The notes: a model not told the origin generated them from the sequence alone. A stretch of DNA of 23,512 bases from Bacteroidota bacterium (GCA_018883485.1 VEQB01000002.1:1-23512), one strand, 5' to 3'. Positions 1-8,356 are shown, numbered from the stretch's first letter. Program-made: numbers and translations.

Positions 1-136
1 CACTGTAAACAGACTCAACAGCTTCTTTAATTTCGTTTTTAGTAGCCGTTTTTGCTACAATGAAACTCACCTTATTCAACTTCTCGCTGATGGCAGTGAA
101 CTTCTCGGTTACTAAAGGCTTCTTTAATATACTCAT
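1..136 (-). CDS. rplW: 50S ribosomal protein L23 (partial, 3' end outside window)
   Basis: The first 45 codons of ribosomal protein L23, a large-subunit protein at the peptide exit tunnel that binds 23S rRNA and provides the docking site for trigger factor and SRP. Reading the minus strand from ATG at 136-134 gives MSILKKPLVTEKFTAISEKL followed by a KVSFIVAKTATKNEIKEAVE segment, the usual L23 N-terminus. It begins 6 nt after the rplD stop, and an AAGG in TAAGGCAAAATG may serve as a weak ribosome binding site. It is the last visible gene of the fused str/S10 operon. The C-terminal half lies before position 1, so nothing can be said about its integrity. Confidence 0.95.
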   Translation of the reverse strand, partial: MSILKKPLVTEKFTAISEKLNKVSFIVAKTATKNEIKEAVESVYS

Positions 137-142
137 TTTGCC

Positions 143-769
143 TTATTTTAAAATGTTCTCAATTACTTCCATTGAACCTTCTACAAGAATCAAATGGTCT
201 GCATGCAAAATATCATACGTATTTAAATCCTTAGCTGCCATGATTTTGGCCTTCGGAAGATTTCTTCCACTTCTGAGGATGTTTTCGTTATAATCTGCAA
301 GAACCATTAAAGTCTTACTGTTAGCAGCCTTAAGACTGTTTAATAAGCTTATGTAATTCTTAGTTTTTGGGCTATCCATTGTAAAGCCTTCTAACACCGT
401 AATGCTATTCTCTTTAGCCTTGTAGGTTAAAGCGCTCTTACGTGCTAACTGCTTCAATTTTCTGTTAAGCTTAAAGCTATAATCACGCGGACGTGGTCCG
501 TGGATACGCGCTCCTCCAACAAAAGTTCCTGATTTAATAGACCCCTTGCGTGATCCACCAGTACCTTTTTGTCTGTGTAACTTTTTAGTTGAACCACTTA
601 CTTGAGATTTCTCTTTTGCAGAGTGGGTTCCTTGGCGCTGGTTGGCCAAATATTGTTTTACGTCCAGATAGATGGCGTGATCATTAGGTTCAATACCGAA
701 AATATCGGCATTCAACGTAACCTTCTTACCGGTTTCTGATCCACTGGTATTTAATATTGCTAATTCCAT
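143..769 (-). CDS. rplD: 50S ribosomal protein L4
   Basis: Ribosomal protein L4 (208 aa), a primary 23S rRNA-binding protein whose long loop reaches the exit tunnel. The loop is recognisable as the basic glycine-rich stretch around residues 60-95 (RQKGTGGSRKGS, then GARIHGPRPRDYSFKLN). The C-terminal globular part contains LMVLADYNENILRSGRNLP. Length is normal for the family. ATG at 769 follows the rplC stop by 1 nt, so the two are probably translationally coupled. In gamma-proteobacteria L4 represses its own S10 operon; nothing in this window shows that mechanism here. Confidence 0.98.
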   Translation of the reverse strand: MELAILNTSGSETGKKVTLNADIFGIEPNDHAIYLDVKQYLANQRQGTHSAKEKSQVSGSTKKLHRQKGTGGSRKGSIKSGTFVGGARIHGPRPRDYSFKLNRKLKQLARKSALTYKAKENSITVLEGFTMDSPKTKNYISLLNSLKAANSKTLMVLADYNENILRSGRNLPKAKIMAAKDLNTYDILHADHLILVEGSMEVIENILK

Positions 770-770
770 G

Positions 771-1388
771 TTACTTCTCTATCAATACAATTGAACCTTT
801 ATGACCAGGTACTGAACCTTTAACTACCATTAAGTTTTGATCCTTATGGACTTTCAGTACTTCAAGATTAGTTTTCTTTACACGTGCACCACCCATTCTT
901 CCAGCCATGCGCATTCCTTTGAATACGCGTGATGGATCTGAAGATGCTCCAAGTGAACCAGGCGCACGTAAACGGTTATGTTGACCATGCGTTTGCATAC
1001 CAACACCACTAAATCCGTGACGTTTAACTACACCTTGAAAACCTTTGCCTTTAGAAGTACCAACCACATCCACATACTCGCCTTCGGCAAAAATGTCTAC
1101 AGTTAAGATTTGGCCTACACTAAGTGTTTGCTCATAACCTTGAAACTCTACCATTTTTGATTTTGGTGTAGTGTTGGCTTTGGTAGTGATACCTTTCAAC
1201 GCAGCGGGAGTATTTTTTTCTTTTGCTTCTCCATACGCAATTTGAACAGCGGCGTAACCATCTTTATCGTTGGTTTTTACTTGTGTTACAACACAAGGCC
1301 CTACTTCGATAACTGTGCAAGCTATTTGCTTTCCATCAGTACCAAAGATGCTGGTCATTCCTAATTTTTTTCCTATTAAACCTGACAT
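771..1388 (-). CDS. rplC: 50S ribosomal protein L3
   Basis: Ribosomal protein L3 (205 aa from the chosen start), an early-assembly large-subunit protein whose central extension approaches the peptidyl transferase centre. The family signature is clear: a start of MSGLIGKKLGMTSIF, then GKGFQGVVKRHGFSG and GASSDPSRVFKGMRMAGRMGG. The frame stays open upstream to a TTG at 1403, which would add five residues (MIAII) and overlap the rpsJ stop. I chose ATG at 1388 because L3 proteins begin at MSGLIGKKLG or close to it. That start lies 11 nt after the rpsJ stop and has no obvious Shine-Dalgarno, which is common in Bacteroidota. Confidence 0.97.
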   Translation of the reverse strand: MSGLIGKKLGMTSIFGTDGKQIACTVIEVGPCVVTQVKTNDKDGYAAVQIAYGEAKEKNTPAALKGITTKANTTPKSKMVEFQGYEQTLSVGQILTVDIFAEGEYVDVVGTSKGKGFQGVVKRHGFSGVGMQTHGQHNRLRAPGSLGASSDPSRVFKGMRMAGRMGGARVKKTNLEVLKVHKDQNLMVVKGSVPGHKGSIVLIEK

Positions 1389-1399
1389 AATAATAGCTA

Positions 1400-1708
1400 T
1401 CAAACTTTAATTTCAACATCAACTCCACTCGGCAATTCTAGCTTCATTAAAGCATCAACTGTTTTTGCGGTAGAACTATAAATATCCAACAACCTTTTGT
1501 ATGAGCACAACTGGAATTGTTCTCTGGCTTTTTTGTTCACGTGCGGTGAACGCAGAACTGTGTAAATTTTCTTGTGTGTAGGTAATGGAATGGGTCCACT
1601 AACTACTGCACCTGTTGCCTTCACAGTTCTCACGATCTTCTCAGCTGACTTATCAACGAGGTTGTGATCGAACGACTTTAATTTAATCCTTATTCTTTGG
1701 CTTACCAT
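1400..1708 (-). CDS. rpsJ: 30S ribosomal protein S10 (NusE)
   Basis: Ribosomal protein S10 (102 aa), a small-subunit head protein that also serves as transcription antitermination factor NusE. The sequence is typical from end to end: QRIRIKLKSFDHNLVDKSA, then TGAVVSGPIPLPTHKKIYTV, RSPHVNKKAREQF, and a C-terminus of LPSGVDVEIKV. ATG at 1708 is 5 nt downstream of the fusA stop. In many other phyla tuf lies between fusA and rpsJ. Here S10 follows EF-G directly, joining the str and S10 operons, an arrangement usual in Bacteroidota. Confidence 0.98.
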   Translation of the reverse strand: MVSQRIRIKLKSFDHNLVDKSAEKIVRTVKATGAVVSGPIPLPTHKKIYTVLRSPHVNKKAREQFQLCSYKRLLDIYSSTAKTVDALMKLELPSGVDVEIKV

Positions 1709-1713
1709 AACTC

Positions 1714-3819
1714 TTATGCTTTGGCGGATTTACCGTTTACTTTTGCTAATACTTCTTCTTGCACGTTTCTTGGTGCTTCTGCGTAGTGACTAAACTCCAT
1801 AGTAGATGTAGCTCTACCAGAAGATAAAGTCCTTAGCTGTGTTACATATCCGAACATCTCGGCCAATGGAACTTTAGCTTTAACTACTTGTGCTCCTGCT
1901 CTTGAATCCATACCTTCTAATTGTCCACGACGACGATTCAAGTCACCAATTACATCACCCATATTTTCTTCTGGTGTGATTACCTCTAACTTCATGATTG
2001 GTTCAAGAAGTATTGGACTTGCTTTTCTTGATGCCTCTTTAAATGCTATTTTAGCAGCAATCTCAAATGAAAGTGAATCCGAGTCAACTGCGTGGAATGA
2101 ACCATCAAACAATCTAACTTTTAAACTTTCAACTGCAAAACCGGCTAATACACCATTTGACATAGCGGCTTTAAATCCTTTTTCTACAGAAGGAATAAAT
2201 TCTTTTGGAATTGAACCTCCCACAATCTCATTAACAAATTCCAAACCTGGCTTATCTGCTGAACCTGGAATTATTTCAAACTGGATATCGGCAAATTTAC
2301 CTCTACCACCCGATTGCTTTTTGTATACTTCACGGTGCGAAACTGCTTGCGTAATGGTTTCCTTGTAAGAAACCTGCGGTGCACCTTGGTTAATCTCAAC
2401 TTTAAACTCACGTTTTAAGCGGTCAACAATAATTTCTAAATGTAATTCGCCCATTCCAGAGATTACAGTTTGCCCTGAATCTTCATCTGTATGAACTTTA
2501 AAAGTTGGATCTTCCTCGGCTAATTTAGCCAAAGCCATACCTAACTTATCTGAATCTGCCTGTGTTTTAGGCTCAACCGCCAATCCAATAACTGGATCTG
2601 GGAAATCCATAGCTTCCAAAACAATCGGAAACTTCTCTGCACACAAAGTATCTCCAGTTTTAATATCCTTGAACCCAACTGCTGCGCCAATATCTCCAGC
2701 TTCTAAGGCATCGATAGGATTTTGCTTGTTAGCATGCATTTGGAAGATACGAGAAATACGTTCTTTATTTCCACTGCGGGTATTTAGAATGTATGAACCA
2801 GCATCCAACTTACCAGAATAGGCACGCATGAAAGCTAAGCGACCTACGAAAGGATCTGTAGCAATTTTAAATGCCAATGCTGTAAAAGGCTCATCAACAC
2901 TAGGCTTACGTGTAACTTCTGCGCCTGTTTCTGGATTAATACCAACCACACCTTCTTTATCCATTGGGCTAGGTAATAACTCCATAACTAAATCTAGCAT
3001 GGTTTGAACACCTTTGTTTTTGAAAGAAGAACCGCACAACATAGGTACAATCTTCATATCAATAACTGCTTTACGCAAGGCATCTAATATTTCTCTTTCA
3101 GTAATTGATGTTGGGTCTTCGAAGAATTTCTCCATCAACTTATCATCATATTCTGAAACAGCTTCTAATAGTTTCTCTCTCCACTCGGTAGCTTCCTCAA
3201 CCATATCAGCTGGAATTTCTACTACCTCATAAGTCATACCTTTATCGTGCTCGTTCCAAACCATTCCACGGAAGTTGATTAAATCAACTACTCCTTTAAA
3301 ACCATCTTCTGCACCTATTGGTAATTGTAATGGTACTGCATGGCTACCTAACATTTCTTTAACTTGTTTTACCACGTTTAAGAAATCTGCTCCAGAACGG
3401 TCCATTTTATTAACGAAACCCAAACGAGCTACGTTATAGTTATTGGCTAATCTCCAGTTAGTTTCTGATTGAGGTTCTACCCCATCTACTGCTGAAAATA
3501 AAAATACTAAACCATCTAAAACACGTAAAGAACGATTTACTTCTACAGTAAAATCTACGTGACCAGGGGTATCAATGATGTTGATGTGATATTGTTGATT
3601 ACGGTACTTCCAACCTACAGTGGTTGCTGCAGAGGTAATGGTTATACCACGTTCTGCTTCTTGAACCATCCAATCCATGGTAGAGGCGCCATCGTGCACT
3701 TCGCCTATTTTATGGTTAACACCAGAATAGTAAAGGATACGTTCGGTTGTAGTTGTTTTACCCGCATCAATGTGGGCAGCAATACCGATATTTCTTGTAA
3801 ATCTAAGGTCGCGTGACAT
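1714..3819 (-). CDS. fusA: Elongation factor G
   Basis: Translational GTPase EF-G (701 aa), which drives translocation of mRNA and tRNA on the ribosome and, with ribosome recycling factor, subunit splitting. All GTPase motifs are present: G1 AHIDAGKTT (residues 15-23), switch I RGITITSAATT, G3 DTPGH, G4 NKMD and G5 near GSSFKNKG. Domains II-V follow, with GMGELHLEIIVDRLKREF in domain III and domain IV from about residue 480. Length is normal. ATG at 3819 lies 21 nt after the rpsG stop, with a GAGG upstream as a likely ribosome binding site. I see no sign of the degenerate paralogue (EF-G2 type): all GTP-binding residues are intact. Confidence 0.99.
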   Translation of the reverse strand: MSRDLRFTRNIGIAAHIDAGKTTTTERILYYSGVNHKIGEVHDGASTMDWMVQEAERGITITSAATTVGWKYRNQQYHINIIDTPGHVDFTVEVNRSLRVLDGLVFLFSAVDGVEPQSETNWRLANNYNVARLGFVNKMDRSGADFLNVVKQVKEMLGSHAVPLQLPIGAEDGFKGVVDLINFRGMVWNEHDKGMTYEVVEIPADMVEEATEWREKLLEAVSEYDDKLMEKFFEDPTSITEREILDALRKAVIDMKIVPMLCGSSFKNKGVQTMLDLVMELLPSPMDKEGVVGINPETGAEVTRKPSVDEPFTALAFKIATDPFVGRLAFMRAYSGKLDAGSYILNTRSGNKERISRIFQMHANKQNPIDALEAGDIGAAVGFKDIKTGDTLCAEKFPIVLEAMDFPDPVIGLAVEPKTQADSDKLGMALAKLAEEDPTFKVHTDEDSGQTVISGMGELHLEIIVDRLKREFKVEINQGAPQVSYKETITQAVSHREVYKKQSGGRGKFADIQFEIIPGSADKPGLEFVNEIVGGSIPKEFIPSVEKGFKAAMSNGVLAGFAVESLKVRLFDGSFHAVDSDSLSFEIAAKIAFKEASRKASPILLEPIMKLEVITPEENMGDVIGDLNRRRGQLEGMDSRAGAQVVKAKVPLAEMFGYVTQLRTLSSGRATSTMEFSHYAEAPRNVQEEVLAKVNGKSAKA

Positions 3820-3840
3820 TTATATTAATCCTCTAATTAT

Positions 3841-4311
3841 TTAGCTAATTTTAAAGTGTGAAAAGGCTTTATTAGCTTCAGCCATCTTATGTGTATCTTC
3901 ACGTTTTTTAACAGAAGCTCCTTCATTTCTTGAAGCAGCTAAAATTTCTCCGGCCAATTTATCTGCCATTGTTTTTTCGCCGCGTGAGCGGCTGTATTTA
4001 ATTAACCATTTCATTCCTACGGCCACCTTACGATCGGCAGGCACCTCCATTGGAATTTGAAATGTTGCCCCACCTACACGTCTAGATTTAACCTCTACCG
4101 CAGGCATTACATTATTTAATGCTTTCTTCCAAACGTCTAAGCCTCGCTCTTGCGCTTTGGCTTCAACTTTATCTAAGGCCTCGTAAAAAATGTGGTAAGC
4201 TGTAGATTTCTTACCGCTCCACATCATATTATTCACAAAGCGAGTTACCAACATATCGCTAAACTTAGGATCTGGTAACAGAATATGCTTCTTTGCTCTT
4301 GATTTTCTCAT
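3841..4311 (-). CDS. rpsG: 30S ribosomal protein S7
   Basis: Ribosomal protein S7 (156 aa), the primary assembly protein of the 30S head, contacting the 3' major domain of 16S rRNA and the E-site tRNA. The signature is clear: MRKSRAKKHILLPDPKF at the start, a central NVMPAVEVKSRRVGGATFQI, and the basic segment IKYSRSRGEKTMADKLAGEI. ATG at 4311 is 25 nt after the rpsL stop. The C-terminus (EANKAFSHFKIS) has the usual length. It sits between rpsL and fusA, the universal str operon order. Confidence 0.98.
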   Translation of the reverse strand: MRKSRAKKHILLPDPKFSDMLVTRFVNNMMWSGKKSTAYHIFYEALDKVEAKAQERGLDVWKKALNNVMPAVEVKSRRVGGATFQIPMEVPADRKVAVGMKWLIKYSRSRGEKTMADKLAGEILAASRNEGASVKKREDTHKMAEANKAFSHFKIS

Positions 4312-4336
4312 TGTATGAATTACTAGCGCTTAATGA

Positions 4337-4747
4337 TTACTTCTTTTTTGCTTTAGGATCAACCGCTACCTGACCAGGTTTAGGCTTTTTAGTTCCATAC
4401 TTCGAACGACGTTGGTTTCGTCCGGCTACACCGGCAGTGTCTAACGCACCACGAACAATGTGGTAACGAACACCTGGTAAATCCTTAACCCTACCACCTC
4501 TTACGAGTACAATAGAGTGTTCTTGTAGGTTGTGACCTTCACCTGGAATGTATGCGTTAATCTCGTTTCCGTTTGTTAAACGAACACGGGCAACCTTACG
4601 CATTGCCGAGTTAGGCTTCTTAGGAGTAGTAGTGTACACACGGGTACAAACACCTCTGCGTTGTGGACATGAATCCAAAGCTGGAGATTTACTCTTTGTT
4701 GTTACATCGTTGCGGCCCTTACGAACCAATTGCTGAATAGTAGGCAT
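4337..4747 (-). CDS. rpsL: 30S ribosomal protein S12
   Basis: Ribosomal protein S12 (136 aa), which shapes the decoding centre. It opens with MPTIQQLVRKGR and contains RRGVCTRVYTTTPKKPNSA and GGRVKDLPGVRYHIVRG. Lys43 in TTTPKKP and the lysine of GRVKDLPG (E. coli K42 and K87 in mature numbering) are both wild type, so the protein predicts no ribosomal streptomycin resistance. The aspartate after the second lysine is the residue that RimO methylthiolates in E. coli. The last 15 or so residues are very basic (KKPKPGQVAVDPKAKKK). This is the first gene of the operon, about 50 nt downstream of the promoter at 4800-4830. Confidence 0.98.
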   Translation of the reverse strand: MPTIQQLVRKGRNDVTTKSKSPALDSCPQRRGVCTRVYTTTPKKPNSAMRKVARVRLTNGNEINAYIPGEGHNLQEHSIVLVRGGRVKDLPGVRYHIVRGALDTAGVAGRNQRRSKYGTKKPKPGQVAVDPKAKKK

Positions 4748-4799
4748 ATCTTGCTGTTAACTACTTAATTATACTCTATTTGTCTTAAAAAAGGGACGG

Positions 4800-4860
4800 C
4801 AAAGGTAGTTGTTTCCGTCTAGTAGTGCAAGTGCTTGGCAAAAAATATTGCAAAATATTG
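4800..4860 (-). promoter_or_regulatory. Promoter of the rpsL ribosomal operon, with an upstream A/T repeat
   Basis: On the minus strand a perfect -7 element TACCTTTG (4807-4800) lies 20 nt after a -33 TTG (4830-4828), matching the Bacteroidota consensus TTG-N17-23-TAnnTTTG. Transcription would start near 4793, leaving a leader of about 45 nt before rpsL. Directly upstream of the -33 box, AAAATATTG occurs twice (4842-4850 and 4852-4860) with a 10-nt period. Such phased A/T tracts fit an UP-like element for a strong promoter; that role is inferred, while the boxes are seen. Confidence 0.8.
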
Positions 4861-5145
4861 ATTGCTGAGCGGGTTATTACTAAACTTAACCATCAGTCTT
4901 TCCGATAAAACCCTCGTTTAAGGGGCTGCAAACTTAGGCTACTTCTTAAATATACACAAGCTATAGCCAAAAAATAATATAAAAACACTAAATAATTATT
5001 TAACCATTGATTTTATTAATTGATTTTCAAGTATTTAACTTCATAAACTTTTAAAACTTTTTTTACTTTAGATTCTAGGCAATCAAGGCTCGAAGGAATA
5101 GCATTACTTATGTAAGATTAATAATTCCACTTTTTTTGTGAAACT
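4861..5145. other. Non-coding middle of the rpsL-uvrC divergent intergenic region
   Basis: The whole gap between rpsL and uvrC is 520 bp (4748-5267). Its rpsL side holds the ribosomal promoter, and its uvrC side holds the repeat copy at 5146-5173 and the dyad at 5191-5233. In the middle I find no credible ORF; the longest ATG-initiated frame I traced is 24 codons. Two weak dyads are visible: CCCT/AGGG at 4911-4924, and GGAAT (5095-5099) with ATTCC (5124-5128) around TTAC-TTAT-GTAA (5104-5115), followed by a T run at 5131-5137. The second could be a weak terminator or small-RNA fold. No perfect TAnnTTTG box for uvrC is present; TACTTTCG at 5256-5263 is the nearest, without a correctly spaced TTG. 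Confidence 0.5.
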
Positions 5146-5173
5146 AACTGTTGCTTTGTTGCTTCGTGTTAGC
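5146..5173 (+). repeat. Degenerate 28-nt repeat, copy A
   Basis: This copy matches 10199-10226 at 23 of 28 positions and the reverse complement of 10129-10156 at 22 of 28. Shared blocks are AAC(T/C)GTT at the left, CTTTGTT in the middle and GTGTTAGC at the right. Similarity to the 10129-10156 copy continues past the right end (AAACAA shared). It lies about 95 nt before uvrC, in the same orientation. No tool-based copy count is possible here; the identity counts were made by hand. Confidence 0.6.
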
Positions 5174-5190
5174 TCAAACAACGGGCGCGA

Positions 5191-5233
5191 ATTCTCCATT
5201 GAGTTTTTAAAGTTAAAAATGGCTTTGGAGAAT
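5191..5233 (+). repeat. Nested inverted repeat in front of uvrC
   Basis: ATTCTCCA (5191-5198) and TGGAGAAT (5226-5233) form a perfect 8-bp dyad. Inside it TTTTTAA (5204-5210) and TTAAAAA (5213-5219) form a second perfect 7-bp dyad separated by AG. The outer arm ends 34 nt before the uvrC GTG. It could be a leader hairpin if transcription starts upstream, or a protein-binding dyad; the sequence does not decide. Confidence 0.5.
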
Positions 5234-5267
5234 ATAATTTAGTTAAAGGTTTGCTTACTTTCGTAAA

Positions 5268-7070
5268 GTGGTAAAAGACCTTAAAGAAATTATTTCCTCA
5301 CTACCAGATAGCCCTGGTATATATAAATACTACGATGCCACCGGGGTATTGATGTATATAGGTAAGGCTAAAAGTCTAAAAAAACGTGTAAGCAGTTACT
5401 TTAATAAAATACATTACGAAAACCGAAAAACGGCGGTGATGGTAAGTAAGATTGTAGATATTCAGTTTACCCTGGTTGAGTCTGAGATGGATGCATTGTT
5501 GTTAGAAAATGCCTTAATTAAACAGTTTCAGCCAAGGTTTAACATTAGCCTAAAAGATGATAAGACCTATCCTTCTATTATTATAAAGAAAGAAAAATTT
5601 CCTCGCTTATTCTACACACGGAATATCATTAAGGATGGGAGCGAGTATTTTGGCCCCTACGCCAGCGGTGCTATGATGCATGCCTTATTGGATTTGATTA
5701 AAACCACCTACCCTTTTAGAACTTGTAACTTGCATTTAAGTGAAAAAAATATAAAAGAAGGCAAATTTAGGGCATGCCTAGAATATGATATTGGCAACTG
5801 CCTTGCGCCTTGCATTGGTTTGCAAAGTGAAGAAGAGTATAATGAAAATATGCGCGCTGCCAAAAGTTTAATTAAGGGTCAGCTAAGTGAAGCAAAAATA
5901 CAACTTAAGAATAAAATGCAAGAGGCCGCTGCAGAACTACAATTTGAGACTGCCGCCCGTTATAAAAAGAAGTTAGATAGCCTCGAGAATTACCAAAGTA
6001 AATCTACCATTGTTAACGAAATTAAACATGATGTAGATGTATTTTCTATAGTTAGTGATGAGCGTTTTGCATTTGCCAACTACATTAAGGTTTCTAATGG
6101 CATTATTTGCCAAACACAAACCTTTGAAATAAAAAAGAAGCTTGAAGAAAGTGATGCCACTTTATTAAATTTTGCCATTGCCGAGGTAAGAGAAAAGTAC
6201 CAAAGTGAGTCTAAAGAAATTATTGTACCCATTAACCTAGATTGGGAAGATGAACGCATAAGCATTACCGTTCCTAAAGGTGGGGAGAAGAAAAAATTAT
6301 TGGACCTTTCTATTAAAAATGCATTGTACTATAAGAAAGAAAAGTTATCTCAATATGAGAAGTTAAATCCAGAGATAAAGGTAGACCGCATTTTAAACCA
6401 AATGATGCAAGACCTTCGTTTAACTGAACCTCCTAAGCATATAGAATGTTTCGATAATAGTAATTTACAAGGCACTAATCCTGTAAGCGCATGTGTAGTT
6501 TTTAAAGACGCCAAGCCAAGTAAAAAAGATTACCGCCATTTTATTCCTAAAACAGTAGTTGGCCCAGATGATTTTGCCACCATGCGAGAAGTGGTTTACA
6601 GGCGCTACGCCCGACTCCTTGAAGAAAACCAAACTTTACCAAATTTGATTATTGTGGATGGTGGAAAAGGGCAATTGAGTTCGGCTGTAGAAAGCTTAAA
6701 AGAGCTGGGTATTTATGGCAAGGTACCTATTATTGGCATAGCCAAAAGACTGGAAGAATTGTATTATCCAGAAGATGAATTGCCCTTGTATATTGATAAG
6801 AAATCTGAAACCTTGCGCATCATACAACAATTGCGTGATGAGGCGCATCGTTTTGGGATTACGCATCATCGCAAACGCAGAAGTAATAATACCTTGGTTA
6901 CAGAATTAGAAAATATAAAAGGTGTTGGACCAGAAACAGCAAAGGCATTACTTCTAGAATTGAAGAGCGTAAAAAAAATAAAAGAGGCAAGTTTAGAACT
7001 CATTGCAGATATTGTGGGCGAATCAAAAGGCAAATTAGTGTACGCACATTTTCACTCGGATCAAGCATGA
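5268..7070 (+). CDS. uvrC: Excinuclease ABC subunit C
   Basis: UvrC (600 aa), the nuclease of nucleotide excision repair, which cuts the damaged strand on both sides of a UvrB-marked lesion. Domains in order: GIY-YIG nuclease (about residues 12-95: PGIYKYYD, MYIGKAKSLKKRV, LLLEN with the likely metal-binding Glu80); the UVR helix pair that contacts UvrB (about 200-240, LQFETAARYKKKLDSL); the RNase H-like second nuclease with Asp396 (FDNSN), Asp464 (VDGGKGQL) and His527 (DEAHRFGITHHR); and C-terminal helix-hairpin-helix motifs (IKGVGPETAKALL). All catalytic residues are present and length is normal. The start is GTG; no ATG lies in frame before the conserved N-terminus. Its stop overlaps the pabB start (ATGA), so the pair is translationally coupled. 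Confidence 0.98.
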   Translation: MVKDLKEIISSLPDSPGIYKYYDATGVLMYIGKAKSLKKRVSSYFNKIHYENRKTAVMVSKIVDIQFTLVESEMDALLLENALIKQFQPRFNISLKDDKTYPSIIIKKEKFPRLFYTRNIIKDGSEYFGPYASGAMMHALLDLIKTTYPFRTCNLHLSEKNIKEGKFRACLEYDIGNCLAPCIGLQSEEEYNENMRAAKSLIKGQLSEAKIQLKNKMQEAAAELQFETAARYKKKLDSLENYQSKSTIVNEIKHDVDVFSIVSDERFAFANYIKVSNGIICQTQTFEIKKKLEESDATLLNFAIAEVREKYQSESKEIIVPINLDWEDERISITVPKGGEKKKLLDLSIKNALYYKKEKLSQYEKLNPEIKVDRILNQMMQDLRLTEPPKHIECFDNSNLQGTNPVSACVVFKDAKPSKKDYRHFIPKTVVGPDDFATMREVVYRRYARLLEENQTLPNLIIVDGGKGQLSSAVESLKELGIYGKVPIIGIAKRLEELYYPEDELPLYIDKKSETLRIIQQLRDEAHRFGITHHRKRRSNNTLVTELENIKGVGPETAKALLLELKSVKKIKEASLELIADIVGESKGKLVYAHFHSDQA

Positions 7071-8356
7071 AAGCAGACGAAATATTTAAACAAAGAGCTT
7101 TACAATGGGCCAAGCAATTTGAGGTAGTTTGTATACTTGATAACAACGCTTGCGCCAATGCCTTTAACCTACACGAAATAGAATTTGCCATTGCTGTTGG
7201 CGTAAAAGATGCAGTAGTAGGTTCAAGCCAAAATGATTGGGAAAAACTTAAAAACTTTAGTGATAAATACTATGGCGAAGAACCTATTTTTGGTTGTTTA
7301 ACGTATGATTTAAAAAACCAATTAGAGGCATTAGAATCGGAGCACGAAGATCATATTGCTTTTCCCCCACTCTACTTTTTTGTGCCAGAGCATTTACTAT
7401 TGTTTGATGCCCAAGAGCAATTAATGCTGCTAAGTGAGCAAGGTGAGTCCATTTTAAATGCCATTAAAAATATTCGGCTTGAACCTAGCACTGATGATGA
7501 AAATATGACTAAGCCTATATTAGAAGCTAAAGTAAATAAAACACAATACATAGAAACCATTGATAAACTCAAACAACATATTGTTGAAGGAGATGTATAT
7601 GAAATTAATTACTGTGTTGAGTTTTTTATTAAAGATGCGCAAATAGATCCTTATTTGGTGTATGAAAGACTTAAAGAAAAATCGCCCACACCTTTTGGTG
7701 CATTTTTTAAGCTAAACCAACAATATTTATTATGCGCAAGTCCGGAACGGTTTATGAAAAAAGAAGTAGATAAACTGTATTCGCAACCCATTAAAGGCAC
7801 CGCCAAGAGAGCCTCAGACGCCAAGGCAGACCAAGCCATAAAAATTCAATTGTTAAACTCAGAAAAAGAAAGAGCCGAAAATTTAATGATTGTAGATTTG
7901 GTAAGAAACGATTTGGCAAAAAGTAGTAAATTCGGCAGTGTTACGGTAGATGAACTTTTTGGCATTTATAGTTTTAAGCAAGTACATCAAATGATTTCAA
8001 CCGTATCTGCCACCATCTCGCCAGAAGTACACCCCATTGAAGCAATTGCAAATGCTTTTCCTATGGGCAGCATGACTGGCGCTCCTAAGGTTAAGGCCAT
8101 GGAATTGATAGAAAAGTATGAGGTAACCAAACGCGGATTGTATAGCGGAGCCATTGGTTATCTAGCTCCTAACGGCGATTTTGATTTTAATGTAGTTATA
8201 AGAAGTATTCAATACAATGCTGCCACCAAATATTTAAACTTTATGGTAGGTTCAGCCATAACCTATGATGCCAACCCCGAGCAAGAATATGAAGAATGTT
8301 TGCTAAAAGCACAAGCCATGTTGCACGCTTTAAATGCAGAAATAATTTATTCATGA
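7067..8356 (+). CDS. pabB: Aminodeoxychorismate synthase component I (PabB-like)
   Basis: Chorismate-utilising enzyme (429 aa) of the anthranilate synthase component I family. PabB makes 4-amino-4-deoxychorismate from chorismate and ammonia for p-aminobenzoate and folate synthesis. The diagnostic motif is PIKGTAKR with Lys243: PabB enzymes carry this nucleophilic lysine in PIKGT, whereas anthranilate synthases have PIAGT. Other family motifs are EGDVYEINYCVEF, SEKERAENLMIVDLVRNDL, FPMGSMTGAPKVKAMELIE and the final GSAITYDANPEQEYEE. The N-terminal domain (1-150) is poorly conserved, as usual. No amidotransferase partner (PabA) or lyase (PabC) is nearby. The start overlaps the uvrC stop and its own stop overlaps the next gene's start, both as ATGA. 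Confidence 0.9.
   Translation: MKADEIFKQRALQWAKQFEVVCILDNNACANAFNLHEIEFAIAVGVKDAVVGSSQNDWEKLKNFSDKYYGEEPIFGCLTYDLKNQLEALESEHEDHIAFPPLYFFVPEHLLLFDAQEQLMLLSEQGESILNAIKNIRLEPSTDDENMTKPILEAKVNKTQYIETIDKLKQHIVEGDVYEINYCVEFFIKDAQIDPYLVYERLKEKSPTPFGAFFKLNQQYLLCASPERFMKKEVDKLYSQPIKGTAKRASDAKADQAIKIQLLNSEKERAENLMIVDLVRNDLAKSSKFGSVTVDELFGIYSFKQVHQMISTVSATISPEVHPIEAIANAFPMGSMTGAPKVKAMELIEKYEVTKRGLYSGAIGYLAPNGDFDFNVVIRSIQYNAATKYLNFMVGSAITYDANPEQEYEECLLKAQAMLHALNAEIIYS

Noticed and set aside
1389..1403. Upstream TTG start for rplC, overlapping the rpsJ stop
   Set aside because: It would add MIAII before the MSGLIGKKLG N-terminus expected of L3; the ATG at 1388 is sufficient.
1976..2368. 130-codon plus-strand frame inside fusA
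   Set aside because: It lies entirely antisense to a strongly conserved EF-G gene and its translation has no recognisable domain. The same reasoning excludes the other frames opposite fusA, rpsL, uvrC, pabB, the ligase, the exonuclease, the TonB receptor, gcvP and gldB.
4821..4892. Minus-strand 24-codon ORF (MVKFSNNPLSNQ...) upstream of rpsL
   Set aside because: It spans the -33 region of the ribosomal promoter, has no ribosome binding site or known leader-peptide features, and is short enough to arise by chance.
5256..5263. TACTTTCG as the uvrC promoter -7 box
   Set aside because: It differs from TAnnTTTG at one base and no TTG lies 17-23 nt upstream; the nearest is 28 nt away.
8296..8352. 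Extended N-terminus of the DUF1207-like gene
   Set aside because: The extra 19 residues lie within pabB and would bury the signal peptide; ATG 8353 gives a clean one and an ATGA junction.
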